Assembly: GCA_022661535.1 (NCBI GenBank)
Contig: JAKULF010000008.1
Coordinates: forward strand, 1,674,001 to 1,738,000
DNA: 64,000 nucleotides
Direction of reading: 5' to 3'
From: Eutypa lata
Taxonomy: Eukaryota > Ascomycota > Sordariomycetes > Xylariales > Diatrypaceae
The translations under genes and the position numbers were made by a program. This document shows, one piece after another, positions 1 through 12,945 of the stretch; position 1 is the first letter of the stretch, and every line of letters begins with the position of its first letter. The notes beneath the pieces are model-generated. The model ran no database searches. It had not been told where the DNA came from and saw only the letters and a list, made by a program, of their open reading frames with translations.

Positions 1-574
1 GAACACCACCGGTACCGCCACCCTTGATCACCATATCTCCAATTCTTCGCAGAACGTTAGTCCGCCATTTTCCGAAATACACTAGCACCTCTCTTCTCAA
101 CTCGCAGAGGCTCGATGATAGAATCTCGTTCTCAGATTTTCCGGACATCTGGCTGGCTTCCTCGACCGACTTAGGAATGGTTAACTGTGTCTGGGATGGC
201 GGTAGAATAGGCGCAGGTGGCACAAGTTGAGCATCCTGATTGGATTCAGTGCCATTGTCTTTACTACCGAATAGGTGTTGATATTTGGGGCTTCGGGGGT
301 TGGGGACCATGGCATAGATGGGTTGGGGCGGCTTGATGCCTTCTTCGGATGGGCTACGGTTGGCACCCAAAGCATCGAGCGAATTGCGCAGGTCGTTCTG
401 CATTCCATCGGTAATGCATGTGACAAGGTTCTGAAGCGAATTCTTTTGTTCCATGTTCATGATAGCACTCATGTCGAGCTCCACCCGTCGGGGGAGAGTA
501 CCTCGTCCAGTGTTGCGGCCCATGGTTTCGCTACCTTCGTCTGCTGACGATCCTGGTGAAGAAGAGAGAGACAT
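1..574 (-). CDS. Hypothetical protein, 5' part (runs off the window edge)
   Basis: The minus strand is open without a stop from an ATG at 574 to base 1, giving about 191 residues, so this is the N-terminal part of a gene that continues to the left. The sequence starts with a Ser-rich, low-complexity stretch (MSLSSSPGSSADEGSE). It then has a likely helical region and a Pro/Asn-rich linker around residues 80-130. It ends in a basic, amphipathic segment around residues 165-185 (ELRREVLVYFGKW). No intron is needed in the visible part. I do not recognise the family. The uninterrupted frame and even composition argue for real coding sequence, but the start and product are unverified. Confidence 0.55.
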   Translation of the reverse strand, partial: MSLSSSPGSSADEGSETMGRNTGRGTLPRRVELDMSAIMNMEQKNSLQNLVTCITDGMQNDLRNSLDALGANRSPSEEGIKPPQPIYAMVPNPRSPKYQHLFGSKDNGTESNQDAQLVPPAPILPPSQTQLTIPKSVEEASQMSGKSENEILSSSLCELRREVLVYFGKWRTNVLRRIGDMVIKGGGTGGV

Positions 575-3500
575 GGTGAAGGCAGAAATTCAATTCAATT
601 AGTAGGTATGGTGCACGTGGGGGATTAGTCCAGTGAGCAGTACAATTTGTGGCAGGTGCAGCCAGATTATGAGGTCGCCGTGGAAACTGCGATTTGTCGT
701 AATCACCTTTTTTAAGTAGTCGTCAAGATAGTCGTCAAGTATTACTCAAGTATTCAAGAACGATAAGTTAGGAATACTAGCTCCTTTTAAAGAGCCCAAA
801 ATTCCCACGTTGCACCCGCCTTGACTCACCGGTGCAAACAAAAATTGAGATCTGTGCTACTATTAGATACCTAATGTCGTTACCCCGAAGCAAACGAAGA
901 AACCATTTGATCCAGCCTGGCAGATCAGGATGTTAGGGCTGTCAATATCAACAACAACTTCTACAACTTCAACATATCTTAGGTACTTTACTTGAACATA
1001 TCTCTACTTACATATCATAATAGGAAACTGCTTGTATATACATACTTAGGTACTACCTACCTAGGTTTCATGTATGCACAATAGGGAGTTAGGTGCATAC
1101 CTAGATGCCTAACCAGGTACTTACATAACATATTGTAGTGTGTCTAGCACATGTAGGTAGGTATAAATCATACTTACAATGCATACCCAGGTACCCATCT
1201 CTTGAATCCTAAGATCACTGGCGTCTATGTACCTAGGGCCACGAGTTTGTATGTAGAGTACCTACACGCACATGTCATAAAGTGAATAAGGGACAAAAGT
1301 GAAGATGACGTTAACACTACTCATTCTAACACTACCTCTCATTTGCAACTTGCAAGAAGCATAGAGCGCCTATGTATTCACCGGTAAGCACGATGGACAA
1401 TGCAACCCCGTGCAATCCTAAGTAAACAATATAATAGATGATATTTATGCATAGACACGTATTTCGTTAATAGCCAGGTGGTTCGAATGCCTGTCTCAGG
1501 TACTCTTATAGGTGGATATGTTATGTGCCTACATGTAAGTCTCTATGTAAGTAGATAACGTTAAGACGAAACATATAATTTAGGTACACAATAATGCAGG
1601 TAAAAACGAATAGCAATTGATAGTTCTTGACTTTAAGCAAGAGGATTATAAGCTAATTATCTGAAATAATATTTGGTTCATCGTAATAAATCTGATCTAT
1701 AGATTATTTAGGATTTCTCAATCTTAATTTCAGTTCTTCGTTGGTTGTAATCATTATTAATATTGTGAGGGATAACTTCGTGACGGTCAACTTCCCCTTT
1801 CCTTGACTTTCATAGATTTACTTTAGGCAGCTAGGGGAAAAGTCTACTTTCAGAAGTGATCTGATTTCTGATGCTATTAAACTAGAGTTGCCAGATTTTC
1901 TGCTTGCTCTGTTAAAGAAAAACGAAATATGTGATATGTTTCAAGACCACTTTGAACAAATGTAGGCAAATTATATTATAATTAGGCCACTAGTTAGACA
2001 TAGGACCTGATTTACAGTGCAAATTGTTAAGGGGTGTTTCCTGTTATATCAAAGGTAGTTTTGACGTTATAGTTCTTTGAATCCTACTTATCTCGTCACG
2101 AAGCAGAAACCCGGGAATCAAAGCTTTACCATACATGAACTTCATATACTAATTCGAACTCATTTATTTCTGCTCGTATCCCATTTTCAGAATATTTGAC
2201 TGGTAGCCACAATGCCGGCTAAGGGGTAAAAGGCAGAGAGACAGCTACTATATTCAAACCCAGTATAAAGTATAGGAAAGACCCTACCTTCGTCTTCCCT
2301 TACCTAAGTAATAATAGCGAAACTAGGGTCTCCACGACTATCATTGTAAACCCATACTAAACCTATAGTAAGAGCATAGTAGAGTGGGTTGTAGTTCGAG
2401 TTCTAGTTTTGTAATTATCTTATCATGGTTAAGTAATTGTCACTCCAGTTTGTGACTGGTCGTATCTTCTTCGGTATCAGGAGCCGGAAACATGACATCT
2501 CTTTCACCAATTGACGGCCGAAGGATTTTGCCATTTGCTAAAGATTAGCAGTGACCTGAGAGATAAAGTTATGGGAAGTTCCTGAAAAGAAGCTGCTTTA
2601 CGTGGATGGAAGGGGTTAATGTATGGACTTTGAAGAATTAGGGGTGCTATAGGGATTAAAGTGGCCTCCTATAGAAGTCTATTTGCATTTTTAGTATCCA
2701 GGTAGACATGTTTAATCTGCTAAAGAAAAAGAAGACATACATGAAGACTATTGCACATGCTTGCCTATCGTTATCCGAGCTGTAATATCTCAACACCTTA
2801 TGTTAAGTTGTTTTCTAAACGTCTTGCAATGGACTGGGGTGAGCCAATGCCGCCGTAATTGACAAGCTCTCCGCATTTACACGTGGGATAAGCATAAAAA
2901 GGCTGCTATCTGCTAGCCACTCCACAGCCCACGTGGGTAAGACTTATTTATAGACCTGTTAACGTCGAGAATTCCCTATCACCTCTATATAATATACCTA
3001 GGTAAGTAGGTATGTATCTATCTCCTAGCTATACGTAGATAAGACCACTCTATAGGAGACAAGTTGGCATAACACACCATCGCAATACGCCAGTAATAAA
3101 TAGTTGCACAGATGTGCATAATTTTATATAATAAGCTAGTATAATGTACCCTATAAATAGGTCGGATGAGTATGTACGATTTGTTGGGTTCAAAGAGGGC
3201 ATGACAAACCCCATGCATCTAGGAAACCCAACATGTCTAGATAGATCATGTAGGCGGAAACTTAGAACGAGCTCACAGCTCGAGAGGCAGTTTGATTGTG
3301 TTGCCAAGTAATGTATTCTAACTACGTGGGGGGGATGTCGGTCGAAATTGATATCCAGCTGAACTGGATCTTCATTGCATACCTAGGGTTCCATCTTCCC
3401 CCACATTGGCCTTTGGCGGCATATGTATTGACTTCGTTTGCGGTGATACGTAGAATGGAGTTTAGGACTAAAGTTCCTACATTGGCATCTACTTGTAGTT

Positions 3501-4680
3501 TATGCAGTAGTTGGATGACTGTTGACTTAATAGGTCAACCATAACAAGCAATACTGGGATATCAGGAAGCGACAAAGCTCAAGGTGGATTTTGAAGCTGA
3601 GGGGTCAGAAGAGAATGTGTCCAAGGGTTTCGACATACTAGTTTCATTGATTGAATTGCAAACTTGCTTGATCAACAACCTGCCAATATATGTGTGAAAG
3701 TGCATGCATGGAAAATACCTATATATTACTTATCTCAAGAAGTTTAGATGGTGCAATCCGTCTAAATCGCAGTCTAGAAATACAACCAAACCCCCACAAT
3801 GCAACCCCCCCTGTCATACCTATACGCCCCAATTTCAACTTCCAACCTGCCGGTAGCGCTAAATGAGATGTATTATGATATTACTATACATACACACATG
3901 GAGACCCTAACCTAACTCAGTATACTTTATGTATCTATAACTTCCCCCTCAGCTGCCACGCGTATGACTAGGATTCTTGTCATCTTACATTATCCATTCA
4001 GCCGGTGATAGTTTCAGACAATTTTCATTGAATCGAAGAGCTATTTCATGCTAAAATATCATTAAATTTATAGATGCGCGCCTTCTTTTCTTCTTTACTG
4101 TCCTCTCTTTCCCCCCATTTAAATGTGACTATACGAAGTTACTAACTACCCTACCCACCTACTCCAAGTACATAAATTCCAAGAGAGTTGATTACAGAAG
4201 CCTATAACCACTAGGTGTTAACTCAATTAAAATTGGCCTTAAGTCCTGATATCTAGCTTCTCCTGAATATATAGCCTTTTATTTTATTTTGTTAACCTAA
4301 CCTACCACCTACCTACCTACCGAATAATTGCATACCTAGACGGTGAATGCGTACCTGAAGCTCGGACAGCGCACTGCCCACTATCCGCCATCCCACCATC
4401 GCTGCCGGCTGTTCAATTGACCATACCCGACCTATATCGAAGGTACTTACAGACACAACCTTGACCACGAGATCCGCCCACCCGCCTCGTTGGCGTTGGC
4501 GCTTCTGGGCTCCCCTTGCTCGTCTGTTGGCTCGTGCGAATTCTAAAGTCGAAATCGGGGTCGAAGGCGAAAAGGAGCTACTGTATGTAAAATCTTCATC
4601 TTCCTTACCTTTCGCACCTATAAATTATAGGTATTGGTTACTTGTATTCAGCTTCGCGCGAAGCCTAAATATCACTCGTC
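575..4680. other. Long gene-free spacer
   Basis: No convincing coding region is seen. The stretch is AT-rich and full of short degenerate runs built on TAGGTA/CCTAGG. Open frames are all short (under 90 codons) and compositionally random. It separates the leftmost minus-strand gene from the RasGEF gene and must hold both promoters. I see no transposon ends or structural RNA in it. Confidence 0.5.
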
Positions 4681-7600
4681 ATGGCTTTTGCCGAAACAGA
4701 TGTGCGGCGTTCTCACAGTGTCTTAGGCGGCGTTGTAACACAACAGCGCGCATCATCCGGTGGAAATCAGCCTGCGACTTCCCCTGTCTCTACTAGTAAA
4801 CCGTCGAATCCTGTCCCGAATTCGGATGCGAGTAATTCGAGTGCGCCCACAAACCCCATTCATCGTCGTCCTAGGGACGACGCACGAGAGGTGCCCGTCT
4901 CCCGAAATTCCTTCGATTCTATAAACGACGACCCTTTTTTCCGAGCATATCGTCTACCAGATAGAACAGACGAGGAGGATAGGCAGCCTCTTACTACAAG
5001 ACCACTTCTGCCTCGCAATGACACACTACTGTCGAGACTTAAGACAGCCCCCCTGTATCGAGATTCACCACTATTCTCCGACTCGTATGATCTGGTACGA
5101 TCCATTGGCCTTGAAAGAAAAAAAAAAACAAATGAACACCGTTTTATTATAACGGCCTGGTAGCTGACCTAAATTTGTATGAATATATAGCCCCGCATGA
5201 ATCCCGTCATGGAGTACCTCAATATTGCCGTCATAGGCGCCAATGGCGTCGGGAAGACTCATTTCATACAACGTGCCATGTCCTTGCCTCGTATACCTGG
5301 TCCGAACGCCACAACCGCGCGCATTAATATCGACAACCTGCCCTATGCTGTAACTTTGTTCGAATTGGATCTCGAATATTTCGATGTGGAGCCCGATCGC
5401 CAGATACAATGGCCAAGACAAATGGGTGGCGCTATCATGCCCCGAGTTCACGGGGTGTTACTCTTATACGATGTGATGAACCGTGACAGCATCCTCGAGT
5501 TGCCCCAAACTCTTAGTAAGTAGCTATGGATGTACACATGGATCCTACGTTCCTATACGCTGGGGATAGTGGGGGGTGGGGGGTTGGAAGCGCCCTGTCG
5601 CGGTAAAGAGAACGAGCTGACAGTTTGTATAGGCGCCCTTGTTAACTCGTCGTTGCCCACCGTCCTCGTTGCTACCAAGTGCGACAATCCCGAGAGTTCA
5701 AGACAAATTGACACGGAGGCTGTTGGTACCGCCTGCCAGTCATGCCTAGCCACCTTTAAAACTTCCTCCAGTAAGCCGGAGACGGCGAGGATGTCCCTCT
5801 TTACACTCCTCAAGGCTTTAGTACTAAATCGTCAAGGTCAGTGAAGTAACATATAACATATGGTCTACTCGTATTCAACTCCCTAAGTTTGAGTACTATT
5901 GGTCTACAAGTTAAAATAGTAAGACAGGCCTTCGTTTATGACGGCTGACGCTAGTGATTATAGATGCCGATAGTCCGGATGGAACAGGACAGAGACGGCG
6001 AGCGGCTTCTGCAGCTCATCTCGACACCTCCCTAGAGCCCACGACCGCTCGTCCTATAAGCCAACACAGCAAGCATAGTCGTGCTAGTTCCGATATGTCT
6101 CTTCTCCGAGGCTTTGCTGCGCCAGGTGCGGACCCTCGAACTCTTTCAAGGTCACCTCGTCATGATTTGTTGGGCACCCATGCACCAGGGCATTTCCCGG
6201 AAAATACAGACGACGATTCGTCTCAGACTGTTTCGAGTATGCTTCGCACTTCTGGTATTCGACTCGATCGTAGCCAGAACCCGGGCTCATTACTTGACAT
6301 TGACGATTCGGATGTAGACTCTTTCCCCTATGCCGACGAAATGCCCATCTTACAGCGTACGGACGATATGGTATTCGAGCGACCAAACAAGAAGATTGGA
6401 ATTACGTTTGATGAGCTGGTTGACCGTCTTCTTGCTCCTAAGATGTCTAGGGCAGACAGCAATTTCTCAGACATCTTTTTGTGTTTATACCGCAAGTTCG
6501 CCGCTCCAGGGGTTCTTTTTTCGTCTATTCTGGCACGGCTGGACCGAGTCAAAGATGATAAATCTGTCCATTATCTTTCGAAGACGTCTACGCAATTACG
6601 TGTTATTGAGGTTGTTGCCAAATGGGTGGGGGCATACCCCGGCGACTTCGCACGAGCAGCAGTAAAAAAGAGGTTAGAAGAGTTCATTCGGCATTTGTCT
6701 ACTGAGCCGATATTTGCGGCCGCTGCACAACAAATGCGCAAGACTTTAGATACCAGCATCATCGAAGATGACGAGACAGGTTGGGTGAAGGAAGAAGACA
6801 CCGAGGAAGATGCGGCACTGGCCGCTTCGAAGCATGCCGACCTCACAGAGAGTCTAGGCTCTCTAAGTGTGGACGGCCAGGTAGAGCGCCGACCTTCGGC
6901 CAGCTCTTCGTTACAAACAGACTATGGCGTAGCTGGAAAGTTACACTCGTTCCAGTTCCATTCATACGAAGACTACGAACGCGAAGCCGGGACAATGACG
7001 CCAACGGCAACCTTACCTCTTACGAAATTTCGGTATCACATATTCATGGACACAGCTGACGAAGACATTGCGGACGAAATCACGAGGATCGATTGGGTCA
7101 TGTTTTCATCCATTCGTATACGTGATTTGGTCCGGCACGTCAGTCTGAACGCCGAGCTTAAGGAGAAGTGCAAAGCTATGAAGAATGTGAACCGCATGAT
7201 CAGCCATTTCAACCATATCGCAAAATGGGTGTCAAACATGATTCTAATGCGAGACAAAGCAAAGCATCGGGCTCAGATTCTAGAGAAGTTTATGAACATT
7301 GCATGGAAACTGCGGCAACTCAACAATTACAATGGGCTCGCAGCAGTGCTTGCAGGCATCAACGGAATAGCTGTTCACCGGCTGGCGCAGACGAGAGGCC
7401 TCGTGCCAGCCGATGTACAGAAGAAATTTGCCCGGTTGGTGCTGTTGATGGGGACGCAGAAGAGTCACTTTGCGTACCGGTTGGCGTGGGAGAACTCTCC
7501 GCTCCCACGCATTCCTTTCATACCGTTACATCGAAGAGACCTGGTCTCGGCAGAAGAGGGGAGCATGACATTTGTGGGGCCAGAAGGTAACCGTATCAAT

Positions 7601-7900
7601 TGGAAGAAGTTTGAGATCCTGGGAGAAGTAATTCTTCCTATCATGAAAAGCCAGGGGGCTCCTTACCCAAACCTCTCCAAACACGACACGGCAAGGGAAC
7701 TAATCCTAGATTGTCTGATGCCTATAGATGATGAGGTAAGTTCCGGCGTATTTAACATATTAAGCTATCTGTTTTCTTCCTTTCTTCTTTCGGCTAACCC
7801 TTTACTTTAGGAGATCTATCAACGTAGTGTCCAGATCGAGAGTCCGACAGGCACCTCGGTGGATACTGGAAAGAAGAAGTTCCCCTGGTTTGCGAAGTAA
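4681..7900 (+). CDS. RasGEF protein with an N-terminal Ras-like G domain
   Basis: Five exons are inferred: 4681-5094, 5191-5515, 5633-5836, 5964-7735 and 7811-7900, giving 934 aa. Introns start GTACGA, GTAAGT, GTCAGT and GTAAGT. Residues 1-140 are Ser/Pro-rich and disordered. Residues about 148-290 form a Ras-like G domain with a P-loop GANGVGKT (154-161) and a G4-like TKCD. The usual DxxG of switch II is not visible. After another disordered stretch comes a RasGEF_N module (around GITFDELVDRLL) and a C-terminal CDC25-type catalytic domain (DEITRIDWVMF to ELILDCLMP). In this family the CDC25 domain loads Ras-type GTPases with GTP. The G domain looks degenerate and may be regulatory rather than an active GTPase. 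It ends in a short last exon (FPWFAK). Confidence 0.88.
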
Positions 7901-9177
7901 TCGAAGCAGGGACTTAATGACTTGGCGAATTATGAAGTTGGCATGCAGTTGGAGGGTTGGCTTCTCATGATTAACAGCTGCAAGGAGACAGACAGTGTTC
8001 TACGATTGTTTTTTATTTATTTATTTGGGAATGGGCTAATGTTTATCTGACAAGATGGACGAAGAGATGCTGATGTGAAGAGAAGCTATCTCTGGGCGTT
8101 TGACATAGACGAAAGCGATATTTTCTTCTGCGATACTTTGATCCATGATATGGATTTTAATGGTCTATATACATACATGTAGCTTGCATGGTTACTTGGA
8201 TTACTTAGAACACTCTATCTAACTATCTCATCTGCAGGCCTGCTGAGCTTTTCAAAGTCCCTGCCAGGTTTGACCAATGTGGCTTTGCATATTTAACCTT
8301 ACTGTATTAGGACCTGACGGATCCCACGGAACATTATTCTGGTGATGATGATATTATTGACGATCTTTGAACCTATCCCGCACATTGGCAACAGGTGATA
8401 TTGAATGTTGATATAAATAAAGGGGAAACTCTTCAGGGGAATCAATGATAAAGCCCCCGTCTAATGATGTCATATAGCAGCTATACCCCTGTAAATATGG
8501 CTGGAATGGTCTTACTTCTAGTTAGTTACTACCTACCTACGTACTTCGTAGCTCCTAGCTTTTAGTATTAGCTCTACATATGTAAGTAGTATCAATATGC
8601 AAGTGCCCCTCATTGTACGATATCGATATGAGGAGAATCCCCAAGTCCCCCCACACGAAAGTCACTCACAAGCCCTGCAAGCCCTGCAAGCCTAACAGAC
8701 TTCATAAAAGATTGCATCATATGGAAACAACTACCTGCTGCATATACCAATCTGTGCCAGGGGTACTGATATTTACTGCCGTTATTTCTCCGTCTAGACC
8801 AGTCCGATTTCACGGATTGCCGAAAGAGGGTATAGTGAGCGCTTAGTCTAAGTTGCATCTGGTTAGGTACCTAACGTAGCTTCAATGTTGCATGTGTTAG
8901 GTTGGATAAACACCATTGTCGTACTTCCTGACTTCTTTTTAATTCTCACTACTGACTGCTCTGTTTTCTTTTCCTCTTGTTTTGTTCTCCCATTTCTGTT
9001 GGGGTGTGTCTGTCAGATTTAGTCCGTTTGTTGTGCGACAGATAAATCACTGAGTCTTGACTATATCATCCGTTGTTCAAACCCCCGCTTTGTGTTGGTC
9101 AGCTCCCCATACCAACCCGTTGGAACCTGTAAACATTGCTCTAAAAAAGTCCAAATCTGTTCACTAACTTAGCGGAA
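7901..9177. other. Intergenic region
   Basis: This is the 3' flank of the RasGEF gene and the promoter side of the GH63-like gene. No open frame of note is present. From about 8930 onward it is pyrimidine-rich (for example CTGCTCTGTTTTCTTTTCC), which is common just upstream of fungal start codons and fits the 5' leader of the gene starting at 9178. Confidence 0.4.
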
Positions 9178-12100
9178 ATGGTTCTGCTTGACGGCCATTC
9201 CTTCCTTACGGAAGAAGAAAAACGCCTTAAGGAGGATCGCGATCGTACGAAATACTGGAAGAAATGGGGTCCCTATGTTTCCGAGAGACAATGGGCTACA
9301 GGTATTCATAATCCTCTGCGATACTCCTGCTTGATAGATTGTCTGACCGGTTGGAACTTGGTATCTATATAGTACGAGAGGATTACAGCGCTGATGGGGA
9401 CGCCTGGAGTCGTAAGTATAACCCTTTATCATATATAGCTTCTATACAAGTCTCACCCATACTGGTTGGTGCTGACATATATTTACGAGCACTGTAGACT
9501 TCTCCCACGACCATGCTAGATCTCGCGCTTTCCGATGGGGCGAGGATGGAATTGCTGGTGTTTCGGATACCCATGGTTTCCAGAACATCGCCTTTTCGTT
9601 CTGGAATGAGGAAGAGTATGGTGTAGCAATCCTAATTGCTAAGAGGAAGATTGGCTAACATTTGTTCAGTCCCTTTCTGAAAGAGCGACTTTTTGGCTTG
9701 TCTAATCCCCAGGGAAACCATGGTGAAAGCATCAAGGAAGCCCATTTCCACCTTGATAACACTCCAGTACGTAGTAATCTACATGTGTTGTTGAAGTCTA
9801 CTAACCTCTCACCAATAGACAGTAAGATTCTCAAAAGCCCTCCTGTTCTCGGGTCGATACTCATACTCACTACCACATAGCATTGCTACATGAAATACCT
9901 CTATAAGTACCCACAGAAAGCTTTTCCCTACGAAGACCTGCTCAAGGAAAATGCGCGGAGGTCAAAACAAGATAAGGAGTACCAGCTCGTTGATACGGGT
10001 ATATTCGAGGAGGATCGGTACTGGGATATCATCATCGAGACAGCCAAAGAAGATGACGACCCCGATGAGATCCTCTTCCGTGTTACGGCCTGGAACAGGG
10101 GCCCCGATCCAGCCCCCCTCCACATCATCCCTCATGTCTGGTTTCGGAATACTTGGGCTTGGGGTAGGGAGAAAGAGGAGCTAAAGCCCTCGATCTCGGA
10201 ATACGCCGAGAACATGGCTCATTCGAAACACCACAAGCTTGGAGATCGATACGTCCTCCTCTCGCCCTCTCCAGGAGTTGGCACGAGCGGTGACGATGTA
10301 GAGCCTGAGCTTATCTTCACTGACAATGACACCAACACTGAATTTCTCTACAATGTCAAGAATAAGGTCCCCCACGTAAAGGACGCCTTCCATCGGTACA
10401 TCGTAGATGGCAAGAAGGAGGCGGTCAATCCAGCCAAGACTGGGACCAAGTGTGCAGCATGGTTCCAATTCAACGAGTCGGGCGGTGTTGGTCCTGGGGA
10501 ATGCGCAGGTACGTCTTTCCTCTCTGGACTCTGTTGAACTGATTAGTCTAATATAGAACGATAGTCGTCCGGTTTCGGTTTTCAAGAAAGAATGACACCT
10601 ATCTTGACGAGGAAGAGTTCGACGACATTATTGAGAGGAGAAGGGAGGAGGCTGATGATTTTTACTACCGAATCAGCCCATTGCCTATGTCCGATGATCT
10701 CCGGAACATTCAGCGACAGGCATTTGCGGGTATGATGTGGTGCAAGCAACATTACCAGTTCATTTGGGAGCAATGGGCAAACGGTGACCCAGCTCAGCCC
10801 CCGCCACCTCCTGAAAGGAAGTCTATCAGGAACGAGAATTGGAGGCATCTGTACATTGACGACATCCTGTCCATGCCAGACTCCTGGGAGTATCCGTTCT
10901 TTGCTGTATGGGATAGCGCTTTCCACTGCATCCCCCTTGCTATGATCGACCCCGACTTCGCAAAGAAACAGATCGACTTGTTCACGCGAGAATGGTACTG
11001 CCACCCCAATGGGGCGCTCCCTGCGTATGTTCGCCCCCATTCTCCGCTGTAGACGAGTAACTAATGTCAAGTAGATATGAGTGGAACTTTAGCGATGTCA
11101 ACCCGCCTGTGCACGCTTGGGCAACATTCCGTGTGTTCAAAATTGAACGGAAGCTGTATGGAAGGCAAGATCTAGACTTCCTCGAGAGAGTCTTTCAGAA
11201 ATTGCTTTTGAACTTCACCTGGTGGGTAAACAGAAAGGATATGGATGGAAAGAATGTCTTCGAAGGTGGCTTTCTGGGTTTGGACAATATCGGTCTCTTC
11301 AACCGCTCGGAACCCTTACCAACTGGAGGCGTTCTCGAGCAAGCCGACAGCACGGGTTGGATGGCCTTCTACTCTCTCTGCATGCTCAACATTGCACTCG
11401 AGCTGGCGAAGCATCGTCGGATATACGAGGATATTGCTTCCAAGTTCTTTGAGCATTTCATATTCATCAGCGATGCCATGACCTTTAAATCGGGCAAGGA
11501 TGAGAAGTCGCTCTGGAATGAGGAAGATGGTTTCTACTACGATGCTATCTCGTGGGGAGGCCCATGGATACAGCAGCTTCCCGTCCGGTCTCTAGTCGGC
11601 TTAATTCCACTTTACGGAACTTTGACTTTAGAGCCCGAGTTGATTAACAAGCTCCCTTCTTTCAAGAAGCGTTTAGATTGGTTCATAGAGAACCGGCCTG
11701 ACATGGCCGAGCGAAACATGGCAAGCATTCGGAAACGCGGAAAGGGGGACCGCATCCTCTTATCCTTAGTGAGCAAGGATCGGCTGGAGCAGATTTTGAA
11801 ACGCATGCTCGACGAAGACGAGTTCTTCAGCGATCACGGCATCCGATCCCTCTCCCGCTACCACCAAGACCACCCCTACTCGATGGACGTCAACGGGCAG
11901 AAGTTCACGGTGGGGTACGTGGCGGGCGACTCGGACAGCGGCCTCTTCGGCGGCAACAGCAACTGGCGGGGCCCGATCTGGCTCGCGGTCAACTTCCTGC
12001 TGGTGGAGTCGCTGCAGCGCTTCTTCCTCTTCTACGGGCAGAACTTCAAGGTCGAGTGCCCGACGGGCTCCGGCGACTACATGCACCTGGGCCACGTGTC

Positions 12101-12945
12101 CGAGGAGATCCAGCACCGCCTGCAGCACCTGTTCGCGCGCGGCGACGACGGCCGCCGCAGCGTCAACGCCGGCAGCGACCTGCTCGACTTCGACCCCCAC
12201 TGGAAGGACCACATGTGGTTCCACGAGTTCTTCGACGGCGACACGGGCCGCGGTCTGGGCGCCACGCACCAGTGCGGCTGGACTGGTTTGATCGCCAGGA
12301 TGATTCACGATACGGGGTAGGTTTTGCTCTGTCTCTGATAAAGGTGGTATATATGTGACTTCGACCACATTACTAACTTCCTGCTACAGTATCAGCTGCC
12401 GCCTCCCGCAGACGCCGCGCACGCCGACCGCCGGCATGTCGCACTACTTTGACGACATCCTCAGCCGGGGCGTTAACGGCGACGGCCAGAAGCCAAAGAG
12501 ACAGCATAGTAAGCATCCTCCATAGTTATTCATTTGTTCCCTTTCTTACCTTTCACTTCCCAAGCGTTGGAAACGGCCTCAAAAGGATATGTTCAAGACG
12601 GAGAAAGGGGTGCCTGAACAACTAACTCCAGTACCTCTCTAAAAGCACATATCAAACAGGTACATGCATGCTGACTGGGAACTTTTTTGTGTAGTGCGCC
12701 GGTCATCCACGGCTCGATCTATCGGGGCGCGCAGTGACTTCCCTAGCGACTTCGACGCGGCGGGGGACGAGTCGCTCGACGCCCGGAGCGTGTACGGCGG
12801 CGCCGACGACCCGGGGCGTCAAGCCGAGCGCCGCGAGGCCAACGTCCATCTTCACCGGTACGTCACCGACCAGCTGGAGCGCGTCCGGACCGATCAGGAG
12901 AGGGACGGCGTCGGCGACGGGGAAGAGTACGAAGCCCACGCTTGA
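9178..12945 (+). CDS. GH63-like glucosidase family protein (yeast YMR196W type)
   Basis: Ten exons are inferred: 9178-9301, 9373-9411, 9498-9615, 9670-9766, 9819-9821, 9881-10508, 10565-11024, 11075-12316, 12390-12508 and 12695-12945, giving 1026 aa. The exon of three bases supplies one Thr. Without a signal peptide the protein should be cytosolic. The family is related to mannosyl-oligosaccharide glucosidases (GH63, six-hairpin fold) and has an uncharacterised yeast member. Visible family blocks are [11 protein letters not shown] and RWGEDGIAG near the N-terminus, [14 protein letters not shown] near residue 450 (probably carrying the acid Asp by analogy), and [18 protein letters not shown] and [10 protein letters not shown] near the C-terminus. 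The last exon, after a 186-nt intron, encodes a charged tail and is the least certain. Base composition becomes strikingly GC-rich after about 11810. Confidence 0.88.
9819..9821 (+). other. Three-nucleotide micro-exon (one Thr codon)
   Basis: ACA lies between an acceptor (CCAATAG ending at 9818) and a donor (GTAAGA from 9822). The upstream intron 9767-9818 has donor GTACGT and branch CTACTAAC. The downstream intron 9822-9880 ends CACATAG. Both flanking exons are in phase 0 there, so the exon adds one residue and gives [16 protein letters not shown]. As I remember related GH63-type proteins, they read TPTHSYMK at this place. Skipping the exon would join 9766 to 9881 in frame and lose only that Thr. 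Confidence 0.7.

Noticed and set aside
1470..1505. GGTTCGAAT resembling a tRNA B box
   Set aside because: Flanking bases do not form a T stem, and no D arm or acceptor stem is found upstream.
11766..12368. 200-codon minus-strand frame
   Set aside because: Shadow of the GC-rich 3' part of the GH63-like gene, overlapping its conserved catalytic region.
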